A program made the translations under genes and the position numbers. Shown here piece by piece: positions 1 to 6,672 of a stretch of 12,991 bases of DNA (positions within the stretch are counted from its first letter, which is position 1; every line of letters begins with the position of its first letter). Source of the stretch: Clostridiaceae bacterium UBA6085 (GTDB lineage: Bacteria; Bacillota; Clostridia; Clostridiales; Clostridiaceae); the NCBI GenBank assembly GCA_002428605.1, contig DIXH01000016.1, forward strand, positions 1 to 12,991, given 5' to 3'. The notes under the pieces are model-generated. The model searched no databases. It was given only the letters and a program-made list of their open reading frames with translations, and had not been told where the DNA came from.

Positions 1-605
1 ATTTGATGTGACAAACTCAGGATATATTCCAGTGTGTTGCCGTCAGATTTGTACAGGTCTCCGCCTGCAGCCTCGAAATTCCTCTCGAGGTATGGCTCAA
101 GTATGCTTTCAACCGCGAGATAGAGTCCGAAGTACTCACCGTTGAATGAGACCTTCGCATAAGAGAACAGGGGAACCTTCATCCCGAACTTTTCCATTAT
201 CTCATAGGACAGGAACTCCCTCATGTACGAGGGGTCGGAATACATGTTGTTTAAGTTAAGCTGAAGGTCATCCCCAAGCTCCACCTTGAAGCTGTACCTT
301 TCACCACCGGACCTTGAGACTGATGACAGGCTTGAATTCCCCTTCGTCCTTATCTTCACTCCGGAATATGTATCACCGTTTATGGTGACTTCTGCAGCCC
401 TGTATTCTTCCTTAGCTGCGTTTAAAAGCATATCGGAAAGCAGCTCCTCCTCAATCATTATGTCAACTTCCATTACAGCATCCCTCTGGAAATAGCTGTC
501 AGAGGGAATCTCAGAAGCTTCAGCCGTAAAGCTCTCAAATGGCAGTGAAAGCACCGCGAGTACTGAGGCAGCTATGAGCAGGATGCTCATGAGAAGGTCT
601 TTCAT
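1..605 (-). CDS. CotH-family (spore-coat-kinase-like) exported protein, 3' end beyond window
   Basis: The reading frame starts at ATG 605 behind a GGAGG ribosome site and is still open at the left edge, so about the first 201 residues are present. Residues 1-30 form a short basic start followed by a hydrophobic stretch, consistent with a signal peptide or membrane anchor. The rest matches the N-terminal part of the CotH kinase family: a KGNSSL motif near residue 89, the LNLNNMYSDPSYMRE block near 116-130, the FNGEYFGLYLAVE block near 153-165, and GDLYK near 182. CotH in Bacillus is a protein kinase that phosphorylates coat proteins; here no spore-coat neighbours are seen. It is the last visible gene of a VTC–DUF4956–CotH operon, 26 nt after the DUF4956 stop. 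The catalytic C-terminal part cannot be judged because it lies outside the window. Confidence 0.88.
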   Translation of the reverse strand, partial: MKDLLMSILLIAASVLAVLSLPFESFTAEASEIPSDSYFQRDAVMEVDIMIEEELLSDMLLNAAKEEYRAAEVTINGDTYSGVKIRTKGNSSLSSVSRSGGERYSFKVELGDDLQLNLNNMYSDPSYMREFLSYEIMEKFGMKVPLFSYAKVSFNGEYFGLYLAVESILEPYLERNFEAAGGDLYKSDGNTLEYILSLSHQ

Positions 606-631
606 GATATTCCTCCTGTCTGCCCTTTTCA

Positions 632-1303
632 TCATGCCGCATACTCGCCGTTATAGCTTACAAGGGATGCGTTCCTTACTCCCCTGATGGCAGTCAGCTC
701 ATTCACGAATGCAGTATCGCTGCCCTTGATCCTTACCTCGAATATCAGCTCCATGTCGCCCTTTGACATGGTCTTTGACTTTAGCCTCACCTTTTCGAAC
801 CTCTTCTTAAGGAGCTCCGACACGCTTACCTCGGCAAGCTCTCCGTCAAGGTCCACAAGGAGTATGTAAGGAGACTCCTTGGAGCTCTGCGACTCGAACG
901 CTACCAGCACCACGCCTATTATGATGGAAGCCATTAATGCCAGCGGAAGAAGGCCTGCACCTAGTACAATTCCTCCGCCTATCGCCCAGAACAGGAAAAC
1001 AAGGTCAAGAGGATCCTTTATGGCAGTCCTGAACCTTACGATGGACAGCGCACCTACCATACCAAGGGACAGCACCACATTCGAGGTTACCGCCAGTATG
1101 ACGAAGGTCGTCAGCATCGTGAGCAGGACCAGCGATGTGTTGAAGGGCTTTGAGTACATCACACCGGCGAAGGTCTTCCTGTACACCGTGTAGATGAACA
1201 TCCCGAGAAGGAATGAAGCTCCAAGCGCTATGGCCGCATCTACTATGGAAAAGGCAGATACCTGTTCAAGAAAGCTTGATTTCAGTATGTCTTCAAAATT
1301 CAT
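632..1303 (-). CDS. DUF4956-family integral membrane protein
   Basis: A 223-residue protein of the DUF4956 family, whose function is not established. Hydrophobic segments lie at about residues 20-41, 56-80 and 103-137. The conserved block SLGMVGALSIVRFRTAIKDP (79-98) is the family hallmark. A soluble C-terminal domain of about 85 residues follows and resembles the regulatory tails of MgtC-like membrane proteins. The frame extends upstream to an ATG at 1318, but I chose ATG 1303: GGAG lies 9 nt before it, whereas the 1318 codon has no ribosome site at usable distance, and the family typically begins with a residue pattern like MNFEDI. It lies between the VTC gene (33 nt gap) and cotH (26 nt gap), an arrangement recurrent for these three families. 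A membrane channel or scaffold for the VTC and CotH proteins is only inference. Confidence 0.9.
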   Translation of the reverse strand: MNFEDILKSSFLEQVSAFSIVDAAIALGASFLLGMFIYTVYRKTFAGVMYSKPFNTSLVLLTMLTTFVILAVTSNVVLSLGMVGALSIVRFRTAIKDPLDLVFLFWAIGGGIVLGAGLLPLALMASIIIGVVLVAFESQSSKESPYILLVDLDGELAEVSVSELLKKRFEKVRLKSKTMSKGDMELIFEVRIKGSDTAFVNELTAIRGVRNASLVSYNGEYAA

Positions 1304-1336
1304 GTTTAACATCTCCATTCAAAATATGTATGATTC

Positions 1337-2020
1337 CTAACCCCACATGAGCCTGCCGGTCATGTACTTGGAGTTTGATGTGCTCATTGTCTCGTTGACC
1401 TGCACAAGGTCCCTTATGAGCTCAGGCAGGAAGTTGTCGAATTTGACCTCGAGGACGCATTTGCCTTCACCGTCCTCTATGAGAGGCAGGTCATCAGAGA
1501 AGAAGTCCATAACATCCCTTGATGTCCTTATGTTGTAGTCAAGGGTCACCCTTACGTTACCGGGCCTGAAGGTGTAGGCCTCCCTCTCATAGATGACGAT
1601 CGACTTTGGCTTCAGGAACTTTGTCCTGGACTTGACATAGAAGTCGAGCAGCAGCTGGTCATCCTTCTCTTTCAGGAAATCGAAATCCCCCTTCATGACC
1701 GATTCAGCTTCATCCCTTGTGAGCCTTGCGCTGAGCTTGTAGCCCTTGGAACCTTCCTTCACCTTCTTCTCCAGCCTTATGAAGCTCTGGTCATCGTTAT
1801 AGTACCTTATCCTGAACTTCTCACGCGAAGGTGCTCCGTCAATCTTTTCCTTAAGCGCCTCATCATACAGGGAGTCAAAGTAAAGGCTCCTTATGATATA
1901 GGGCTTCCCCTTCGAGTTCTCATCCATTTCAAGGATCCTCGTAAGCCTTGAGCTGAGTGATGCCCTGGCTGCCTGCGATATTATGTGCTTGTACTCGTTC
2001 CTGTAGCACCTTTCCTCCAT
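1337..2020 (-). CDS. VTC-domain protein (polyphosphate polymerase type)
   Basis: A 227-residue protein of the VTC/tunnel-fold family, related to the catalytic core of yeast Vtc4, which makes polyphosphate from ATP. Visible elements of the basic tunnel are RNEYKHII at 7-14, IRSLYFDS at 43-50, KFRIRYYN at 68-75, LEKKVKEGSKGYK at 83-95, EREAY at 145-149, LDYNIRTS at 160-167, EVKFDNFLPELI at 191-202 and SKYMTG at 217-222. The frame is open for 64 codons further upstream, but I chose ATG 2020 because AGGAGG lies 8 nt before it and the extension has no family resemblance and covers the promoter. It is first in the VTC–DUF4956–CotH operon. No bacterial activity can be proved from sequence; a triphosphate-binding or phosphotransfer role is the safe statement. 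Confidence 0.9.
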   Translation of the reverse strand: MEERCYRNEYKHIISQAARASLSSRLTRILEMDENSKGKPYIIRSLYFDSLYDEALKEKIDGAPSREKFRIRYYNDDQSFIRLEKKVKEGSKGYKLSARLTRDEAESVMKGDFDFLKEKDDQLLLDFYVKSRTKFLKPKSIVIYEREAYTFRPGNVRVTLDYNIRTSRDVMDFFSDDLPLIEDGEGKCVLEVKFDNFLPELIRDLVQVNETMSTSNSKYMTGRLMWG

Positions 2021-2048
2021 GGCCTGTCCCTCCTTTTCTTTCTCTACG

Positions 2049-2120
2049 ATAATTCTACACTGCCAAGGTAAGGTGAATCCCCGTAAATATTGCGTAAATC
2101 TCATGTAAAATTCCCGCAAA
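2049..2120 (-). promoter_or_regulatory. Operator with four 11-bp-period TTTRC repeats and promoter of the VTC operon
   Basis: Read on the minus strand, TTTGC (2120-2116), TTTAC (2109-2105), TTTAC (2098-2094) and TTTAC (2087-2083) follow one another at exactly 11 bp. A degenerate fifth copy, TTCACC, sits at 2077-2072. Possible -10 boxes are TAGAAT (2057-2052) or AATTAT (2054-2049, 17 bp from TTCACC). The -35 region is poor, as is usual for promoters activated by PhoB/PhoP-type regulators bound to direct repeats. Which -10 is used is uncertain. Confidence 0.6.
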
Positions 2121-2195
2121 ACCATTAAAGGGCATAAAAATGACCGCACCCATGATGGATGCAGCCATATTACCTCATATGCCCTTAAATGGTTT
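2119..2195. repeat. 18-bp inverted repeat (17/18 matches) between kinase gene and operator
   Basis: The arms at 2119-2136 and 2178-2195 are reverse complements except at one position, around a 41-nt loop that can form a small inner stem at about 2146-2162. One arm overlaps the first TTTGC repeat of the VTC operator. There is no T-run after the stem on the minus strand, so it is not a standard terminator. It could be an RNA structure after the kinase gene, an operator, or a small mobile remnant. Confidence 0.55.
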
Positions 2196-2236
2196 GCATA
2201 TACCTTAATCATTTCACTGAAATGCTGTCTTCATTG

Positions 2237-3592
2237 TCACTTGCCGGTACTGAAGAATATCGTGAAAACAGTCCCACCTGAACCGGTCTCAACCTCGATC
2301 CTTCCGCCATACGAATTTACAATGGACTTTACGATCGAGAGACCTATACCATGGACTCCATTTTCGCCCTTATAGAACCTGTCGAATATCCTTGGAAGCT
2401 CATCTTCCTTTATACCCTTGCCGTTGTCGGCAACGGATACCACTATCCTTCCGTCCATTTCCCTGCAGCTTACCCTTATCTCATCCCTGGCATACCTTAC
2501 AGCATTTGACAGGAGGTTCTGGAAAGCCCTCTCTATGGATTTCTCGTCATATGTGAACATGACGGGCTCATCCTGGAAATCATACCGGACGCTGATCCCA
2601 TTCTTCTTCAGGAGTGTGGTATACCTCTCCACGGTATAGGAAAGTGTCTCCCTGAGGTCGTTCTCCGACTGCTCCATGTCCCTTGACCTGGCCTCAAGCC
2701 TTGAAAGGTATATTATGTCCTCGACGAGCTCAGACAGCTTGTCAGTCTCCTGCCTTATTAGGACAGAAGCCCTGTCCTTGTCGAGAAGGTCATGCTCTAT
2801 GCCCTCCGCGTTGTTCTTTATGATCTGGAGAGGCGTCCTCAGCTCATGGGACACGTTCTGGAAGAACACCCTCTGCTCAGTATCGTACTCCTCCAGCTTC
2901 CTCGTCGTATCGTTCATGACGTTCTTAAGGTCATGGAGCTCCAGGTCCTTGAAGTCCTCATCAAGGGTCCCGTAGTCCCCGTCACCTATCCTTCTCGCAA
3001 AGCTTGAGAGGTGCTTGATAGGACCCGTTATCCTCGCCGCTATCATGCTGGCTGCAGCAAGTGCCCCTGCAAGGGCCACAAGCATGGTTATCCAGAGAAG
3101 CCTGCTGAGGTTCGTCTCAAGCTGGTACATGTCAGTCATGTTGATGTAGAACACCGCATAGCCTCCCGGCAGGTTCTTGCTCTCGACTGAAGTGTAGTAG
3201 AAAAGCCCTGAATCTGTCTCTACCTTCCTTATCTCATCGGATGACAGGTCCGGCTGCTCCGCCTTGAGAGCTTCAGTGAAGTCTCCGAAATCGTTGGAGC
3301 TTTCAAACGGAAGCGGCCTCTGTGTCGGGAACAGCACCTCATAATCCTCGGAGATTATGACGGCCTCTGCCTTTCCGGCCGGCTTCTTGTCATCCTTTTC
3401 CGGTATGGTGTCGCCTGTCCTCGGATCCGTCCTAACATACTCCGTTGACGTGGAGAGGATCTCGTTCGCATTGTTCTCTATGTAGTTTGTGATCAGCAGC
3501 TTGAATGCCGCAAAGACCGCCACAAATGTCGCCACCATAAGTGTCGCGACCATCAGGACGAGCCTGGTCCTTATGCTTTTTCTCCTGACCAT
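2237..3592 (-). CDS. Membrane sensor histidine kinase
   Basis: A 451-residue two-component sensor. Order of parts: a transmembrane segment at about 10-33, an extracytoplasmic sensor domain at about 34-163, a second transmembrane segment at about 164-187, HAMP at about 188-240, and the dimerisation/phosphoacceptor helix with NVSHELRTPLQ (phosphorylated His249). The ATP-binding domain shows N box NLLSNAVRYA (359-368), G1 box DNGKGI (389-394), F box IFDRFYKG (402-409) and G2 box HGIGLSI (414-420). It starts at ATG 3592 with GGAGG 9 nt upstream, inside the end of the regulator gene, only 4 nt after that stop, so the pair is co-transcribed and probably translationally coupled. The sensor domain carries many charged residues and I do not recognise its ligand. 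The layout fits a PhoR- or WalK-like role, but no PAS domain is evident. Confidence 0.95.
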   Translation of the reverse strand: MVRRKSIRTRLVLMVATLMVATFVAVFAAFKLLITNYIENNANEILSTSTEYVRTDPRTGDTIPEKDDKKPAGKAEAVIISEDYEVLFPTQRPLPFESSNDFGDFTEALKAEQPDLSSDEIRKVETDSGLFYYTSVESKNLPGGYAVFYINMTDMYQLETNLSRLLWITMLVALAGALAAASMIAARITGPIKHLSSFARRIGDGDYGTLDEDFKDLELHDLKNVMNDTTRKLEEYDTEQRVFFQNVSHELRTPLQIIKNNAEGIEHDLLDKDRASVLIRQETDKLSELVEDIIYLSRLEARSRDMEQSENDLRETLSYTVERYTTLLKKNGISVRYDFQDEPVMFTYDEKSIERAFQNLLSNAVRYARDEIRVSCREMDGRIVVSVADNGKGIKEDELPRIFDRFYKGENGVHGIGLSIVKSIVNSYGGRIEVETGSGGTVFTIFFSTGK

Positions 3593-3596
3593 CAGG

Positions 3597-4286
3597 TCAT
3601 TCCTCCTTGAGCGTGAATCCGAAGCCCCATACGGTCTCTACCCTGACCCTGGAGCCCTGGAGCTTCTTCCTCAGTCTTCTTACTGTGTCGTCACAGGCCC
3701 TTGTCTCTATATCCTTGCCGTAGCCCCATATCTTGTCCAGAAGCTCATCCCTTGACACGGCCCTGTCCCTGTTTTCAGCGAGGTAAAGCAGAAGATTGTA
3801 TTCGCTTGGCGTGAGGTCCACTTCAGACCCGCCGGCTGTTACCTTCATTGTCTTCCTGTTTATCGATACATCACCGTAGTTGACCTTCTCTTCCTTGTCG
3901 CCGCCTTTGTCATTCCTGTCAAGCTGGACGCGCCTCAGCATTGCCTTGACCCTCATTACAAGAGATATTGCGCTGAACGGCTTCGTGAAGTAGTCATCGC
4001 TCCCGAGGTTTATCCCCGTGGCATAGTCGATGTCACTGTCCCTTGCTGTAAGTATTATTATAGGGACAGAGCTTATGTCCCTTATCTTCTTTGTTATCTG
4101 GAAACCTGTGGAGCCCGGCATAAGGACATCCAGTATGCACAGGTCGCAAGGCTCCTCAAGGAACCTGTCGTAAAGCAGGTCTCCGTTCATGAAGTCCTCC
4201 ACCTGGTAGCCTTCGCTTTCGAGGAAGGTCTTGACTGTTTCCCTTATTCCAGCCTCATCTTCGGCAATATATATCCTCTCATTCAT
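3597..4286 (-). CDS. OmpR/PhoB-family response regulator
   Basis: A 229-residue DNA-binding response regulator. The receiver domain (about 1-120) has the acidic pocket EDE at 9-11, phosphoacceptor Asp53 in ILDVLMPG, Thr80 and Lys102 in FTKPF. The C-terminal winged helix (about 135-229) has LTPSEYNLLLYLAENRDRAVSR, the recognition-helix region DDTVRRLRKKL and the wing VWGFGFTL, all typical of the OmpR/PhoB family. The frame is open 12 codons upstream, but ATG 4286 is chosen because GGAGG lies 8 nt before it and the receiver domain begins directly there. The kinase gene follows after 4 nt. TTTNCG direct repeats at 11-bp spacing upstream suggest autoregulation. It may be a PhoP-type phosphate regulator, but sequence alone cannot separate this from other OmpR-family regulators. 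Confidence 0.95.
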   Translation of the reverse strand: MNERIYIAEDEAGIRETVKTFLESEGYQVEDFMNGDLLYDRFLEEPCDLCILDVLMPGSTGFQITKKIRDISSVPIIILTARDSDIDYATGINLGSDDYFTKPFSAISLVMRVKAMLRRVQLDRNDKGGDKEEKVNYGDVSINRKTMKVTAGGSEVDLTPSEYNLLLYLAENRDRAVSRDELLDKIWGYGKDIETRACDDTVRRLRKKLQGSRVRVETVWGFGFTLKEE

Positions 4287-4304
4287 ATCAAACACCTCCC
4301 TTTG

Positions 4305-4350
4305 AGTATATATGATTTTCAATAGCCATGTTACGCAAAATCCACGAAAA
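4305..4350 (-). promoter_or_regulatory. Promoter region of the regulator/kinase operon with two TTTNCG repeats
   Basis: On the minus strand TTTTCG (4350-4345) and TTTGCG (4339-4334) are 11 bp apart, matching the repeats before the VTC operon. An AT-rich stretch with candidate -10 sequences such as TATACT (4310-4305) follows, just upstream of the ribosome site at 4299-4295. The exact -10 is uncertain. It starts right after the terminator of the acetyltransferase gene. Confidence 0.5.
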
Positions 4351-4358
4351 CGGGCAAG

Positions 4359-4382
4359 AAAAAAACGGTGCTTTTAGCACCG
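4359..4382 (-). terminator. Rho-independent terminator of the GNAT gene
   Basis: On the minus strand a 6-bp stem CGGTGC/GCACCG (4382-4377 and 4371-4366) with loop TAAAA is followed by seven T residues. It lies 7 nt after the acetyltransferase stop, so it separates that gene from the regulator/kinase operon. Confidence 0.9.
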
Positions 4383-4389
4383 CTCCGTA

Positions 4390-4920
4390 TCAGTCTATAT
4401 TTCTCCCGTATAGTATGGATGAGAAGAACATCCCGCTAATGCAGACATCCCTTGAGAGCGTACCCTCCTCATAGAAGCCAAGTGACTTATACATCTGCCT
4501 GCAGGACTCCTGGTCCTCCCTTACCCTAAGGTTCAGCTTCCTTATGACTCCCTTCTCCTTGCATTCAAGTATGGTCCTCTGGATCAGCTCACGTCCGACC
4601 CCGATGTTCCAGAAATCCTCACGTATGGAGAGAGTGAGCTCACCGATGTGCCTGAACTTGTCAGTCCCCGAAGTGGCTACTATCCCAAGACCTATTATTG
4701 AGTCCCCGGATATTGCGAGGAGTACATGGTTCCCCCACCTTGACAGGTGCTTTTCAATCATACCTTCACCCATCTCCATCATATTGTGCCACATCAGGTC
4801 ACCGAAGGTCGTGGTCTTGCTGTCCCTGCCGTTTTTTTCAATATAGTTTTTTATCGCATCCTTATCCCTTGATGTCGCTTCCCTGATTACCAGTTCCTGG
4901 ATATCTGATGACAGTTCCAT
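4390..4920 (-). CDS. GNAT-family N-acetyltransferase
   Basis: A 176-residue single-domain acetyltransferase. The N-terminal strand LVIREATSRDKDAIKNYI (10-27) is the usual GNAT opening. The acetyl-CoA binding turn is seen in REDFWNIGVGRELIQRTI (about 99-116), followed by LNLRVREDQESCRQMYKSLGF, the typical motif B region with the tyrosine-leucine-glycine-phenylalanine end. The start at ATG 4920 has AAGGTG 7 nt upstream. The gene has a clear promoter and its own terminator, so it is monocistronic. The substrate cannot be predicted; many such proteins acetylate ribosomal proteins, antibiotics or small amines. TTTACA repeats in the promoter suggest that it may share a regulator with the neighbouring operons. 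Confidence 0.9.
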   Translation of the reverse strand: MELSSDIQELVIREATSRDKDAIKNYIEKNGRDSKTTTFGDLMWHNMMEMGEGMIEKHLSRWGNHVLLAISGDSIIGLGIVATSGTDKFRHIGELTLSIREDFWNIGVGRELIQRTILECKEKGVIRKLNLRVREDQESCRQMYKSLGFYEEGTLSRDVCISGMFFSSILYGRNID

Positions 4921-4951
4921 TTAAGTACACCTTACCTGTTGTTTTTACTAA

Positions 4952-4980
4952 ATTATAGTGTTGTGTAAACGGTTTGTAAA
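4952..4980 (-). promoter_or_regulatory. GNAT promoter with two TTTACA repeats 11 bp apart
   Basis: On the minus strand TTTACA (4980-4975) is separated by 17 bp from a perfect -10 TATAAT (4957-4952). A second TTTACA lies at 4969-4964, exactly 11 bp after the first. The same period and core occur upstream of the VTC operon. Confidence 0.75.
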
Positions 4981-5124
4981 CATGATCGATCCCAAAAAGG
5001 TACAATATCAAAAAAATATTTTTTCAAACTCAAAAAAATATATATCCCGCTGAACTCATTGATGTTCCCATGAATCACATCTGAATATGCCTTATGAAAC
5101 ACCCTGCCTGTATATACATAACTA

Positions 5125-5146
5125 AAGCCGGCCATTCGACCGGCTT
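5125..5146 (-). terminator. Hairpin after the cytochrome peroxidase gene, possible terminator
   Basis: The arms 5125-5133 and 5138-5146 form a 9-bp stem, with one G-U pair in the minus-strand RNA, around a 4-nt loop. It lies about 43 nt after the peroxidase stop. The following T-run (TTTAGTT) is weak, so termination is plausible but not certain. The rest of 4981-5188 is AT-rich with no convincing gene. Confidence 0.5.
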
Positions 5147-5188
5147 ACCTGACACTAAAATTTTACCTGGAAATAGTCATTCCTCATC

Positions 5189-6373
5189 CTATGGTTCATA
5201 TCCATCGGAAAGTGTCTTCAGGAACATAACTATGGCTTGAACTTCATGTAGCGTGAGGCCAAGGTCGCCAAGCTCATCAGAATTCATGGTCGCTGCATAC
5301 TCCGGCTCCGGCCAGTCCCCTACATCCCTTGAGTTGTAGAACTCCACAATATCCTCCAGGGACTTGAAATAGCCGTTATGCCCGAATGCCTTTACGAACC
5401 CCTCATAAGGCCTGAGGTCTACGTTCCTTAAGGTCGGAACCTTGAACTTCCCTAATTCAGGCTCATATACCTCTTCAGGATATCCTGCAGCCATCAGAAA
5501 GCCTCCAAGTCCCAGGTCCACCCATTCCTCACCGTCAGGATTCCACTTCTTCGGCATGTCGTAGAACGGGTTGTCCTCATATCTCGGGATTCCAAGGTTG
5601 TCATAGGTGAAGTCAGTGAATAGCGGCTGCTCTCCTTCAGAAATATGGCATGCAGAGCACATTGCCTTTCCGTTGAAGAGGTTCAGGCCTTCAAGCTCAA
5701 GCTCTGTAAGTTCAGCTTCACCCTTGAGATAGAAGTCAAACTTCGATGAGAAAGGATTCACCTCATCGCTCTTCTCGTATGCGGAAATGGCCCTTGCGAT
5801 ACGCTCGTAAGTTCCTGCTATGTCCTTCCTGAAATCAAGGGAGCCAGGTCCCCAAACCTCTTCAAAAAGGTCAGCGTAGTCAGACTGTGCTACCTTTACG
5901 CAAACAGTCCTTGCGTTAGGCATGGCCTGCTCAAGTGGGTTGAGGAACGGTCCCTGGGCCTGCTCGGCAAGCGGATCCCCCAGGGTCCAGCCTGTCGCCC
6001 TTCTGTCCCAGAACATTCCGCCTATCCAGAGCTCTTCGATCTCGTCGAAATAGAGCACTGGGCTTTCACCGCCATAAGCAGCCGATTGCGGCTTCCTGTT
6101 TCCGAATCTTGTTGAGATCGCACCCGGGTATACTACTGTGGTTTCATTGACAACAGCATCAGGTCCTGTGTATCCGACTTCAGGCGCATGGCAGGTAGCG
6201 CAGGACATCATGGAATTCGCGGATAAGTCAGTATCGAAGAAAATCATCTTGCCAAGTGTCTCGATCGGTGTCAATGTGTTGGTAGCCTCCAGGTTAGCCG
6301 CAGCTGGTACATCCGGCAGGACAATGAGAAGCGTCATGAGCGATGCAATCAGCAATCTCTTACGGATCTTCAT
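5189..6373 (-). CDS. Exported di-heme cytochrome c peroxidase (CCP/MauG family)
   Basis: A 394-residue secreted protein. Residues 1-26 form a signal peptide (basic start, hydrophobic core, AAA before a likely cleavage). Two c-type heme sites are present: CATCH at 58-62 and CSACH at 239-243. Other family blocks are LGKMIFFDTDLS (40-51), FGNRKPQS (90-97), FWDRRATG (121-128), FLNPLEQAMPN (143-153), FKVPTLRNVDLRPY (310-323) and FGHNGYFKSLEDIVEFYN (330-347). Such enzymes reduce hydrogen peroxide outside the cytoplasmic membrane using electrons from small carriers, or act as MauG-like oxidases. ATG 6373 is preceded by GGAAGGG at suitable distance. The gene is alone, with its own promoter and no cytochrome maturation genes in the window. 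Family assignment is firm; the exact reaction is not. Confidence 0.93.
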   Translation of the reverse strand: MKIRKRLLIASLMTLLIVLPDVPAAANLEATNTLTPIETLGKMIFFDTDLSANSMMSCATCHAPEVGYTGPDAVVNETTVVYPGAISTRFGNRKPQSAAYGGESPVLYFDEIEELWIGGMFWDRRATGWTLGDPLAEQAQGPFLNPLEQAMPNARTVCVKVAQSDYADLFEEVWGPGSLDFRKDIAGTYERIARAISAYEKSDEVNPFSSKFDFYLKGEAELTELELEGLNLFNGKAMCSACHISEGEQPLFTDFTYDNLGIPRYEDNPFYDMPKKWNPDGEEWVDLGLGGFLMAAGYPEEVYEPELGKFKVPTLRNVDLRPYEGFVKAFGHNGYFKSLEDIVEFYNSRDVGDWPEPEYAATMNSDELGDLGLTLHEVQAIVMFLKTLSDGYEP

Positions 6374-6405
6374 GTCTAACCCTTCCTGACATTATTTACA
6401 CCTAG

Positions 6406-6444
6406 ATTATACTATGCAATCATCTTACCCTTGGTGAACCAAGG
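6406..6444 (-). promoter_or_regulatory. Peroxidase promoter with a 6-bp inverted repeat over the -35 position
   Basis: A perfect -10 TATAAT (minus strand, 6411-6406) is present. At the -35 position, 17 bp upstream, there is no -35 consensus; the hexamer there is CCAAGG (6434-6429), one arm of the perfect inverted repeat CCTTGG-N4-CCAAGG at 6429-6444. This looks like a regulator site replacing or covering the -35 box. Confidence 0.55.
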
Positions 6445-6566
6445 AATAACAAAAAGTGAATACTTTGTTCAATTTTTGGCAATAGAAAAACACCTCAGGT
6501 CTTTACGCTGATCCTATTACCTCGCGATTCAACTGAGACAATATGATCAGCACCTATTGTAAAATC

Positions 6567-6623
6567 GCTCATATGTGAGCATTCAATTTCTGAATTGAAT
6601 TGTTTCAATCTATGGTGTATAAA
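6567..6623 (+). promoter_or_regulatory. Promoter of the small membrane protein gene, with inverted repeats
   Basis: TTGAAT (6595-6600) and TATAAA (6618-6623) are separated by 17 bp, about 50 nt before the start codon at 6673. An 8-bp perfect inverted repeat (6581-6588 with 6593-6600) overlaps the -35 box, and a second, GCTCA-N4-TGAGC, lies at 6567-6580. Either may be an operator. The rest of 6445-6672 shows no gene that I can support. Confidence 0.6.
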
Positions 6624-6672
6624 TAGACAAGGAAAATGCCGTCGGTACAAATAAGAAGCATGGGGTGTTGCC

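Noticed and set aside
2021..2212. 64-codon N-terminal extension of the VTC protein
   Set aside because: It covers the operator repeats and promoter, lacks a ribosome site, and has no VTC-family resemblance; AGGAGG precedes ATG 2020.
4953..5135. 60-codon minus-strand frame upstream of the acetyltransferase
   Set aside because: It starts in the hairpin after the peroxidase gene and covers the acetyltransferase promoter and AT-rich spacer; no ribosome site and no recognisable protein.
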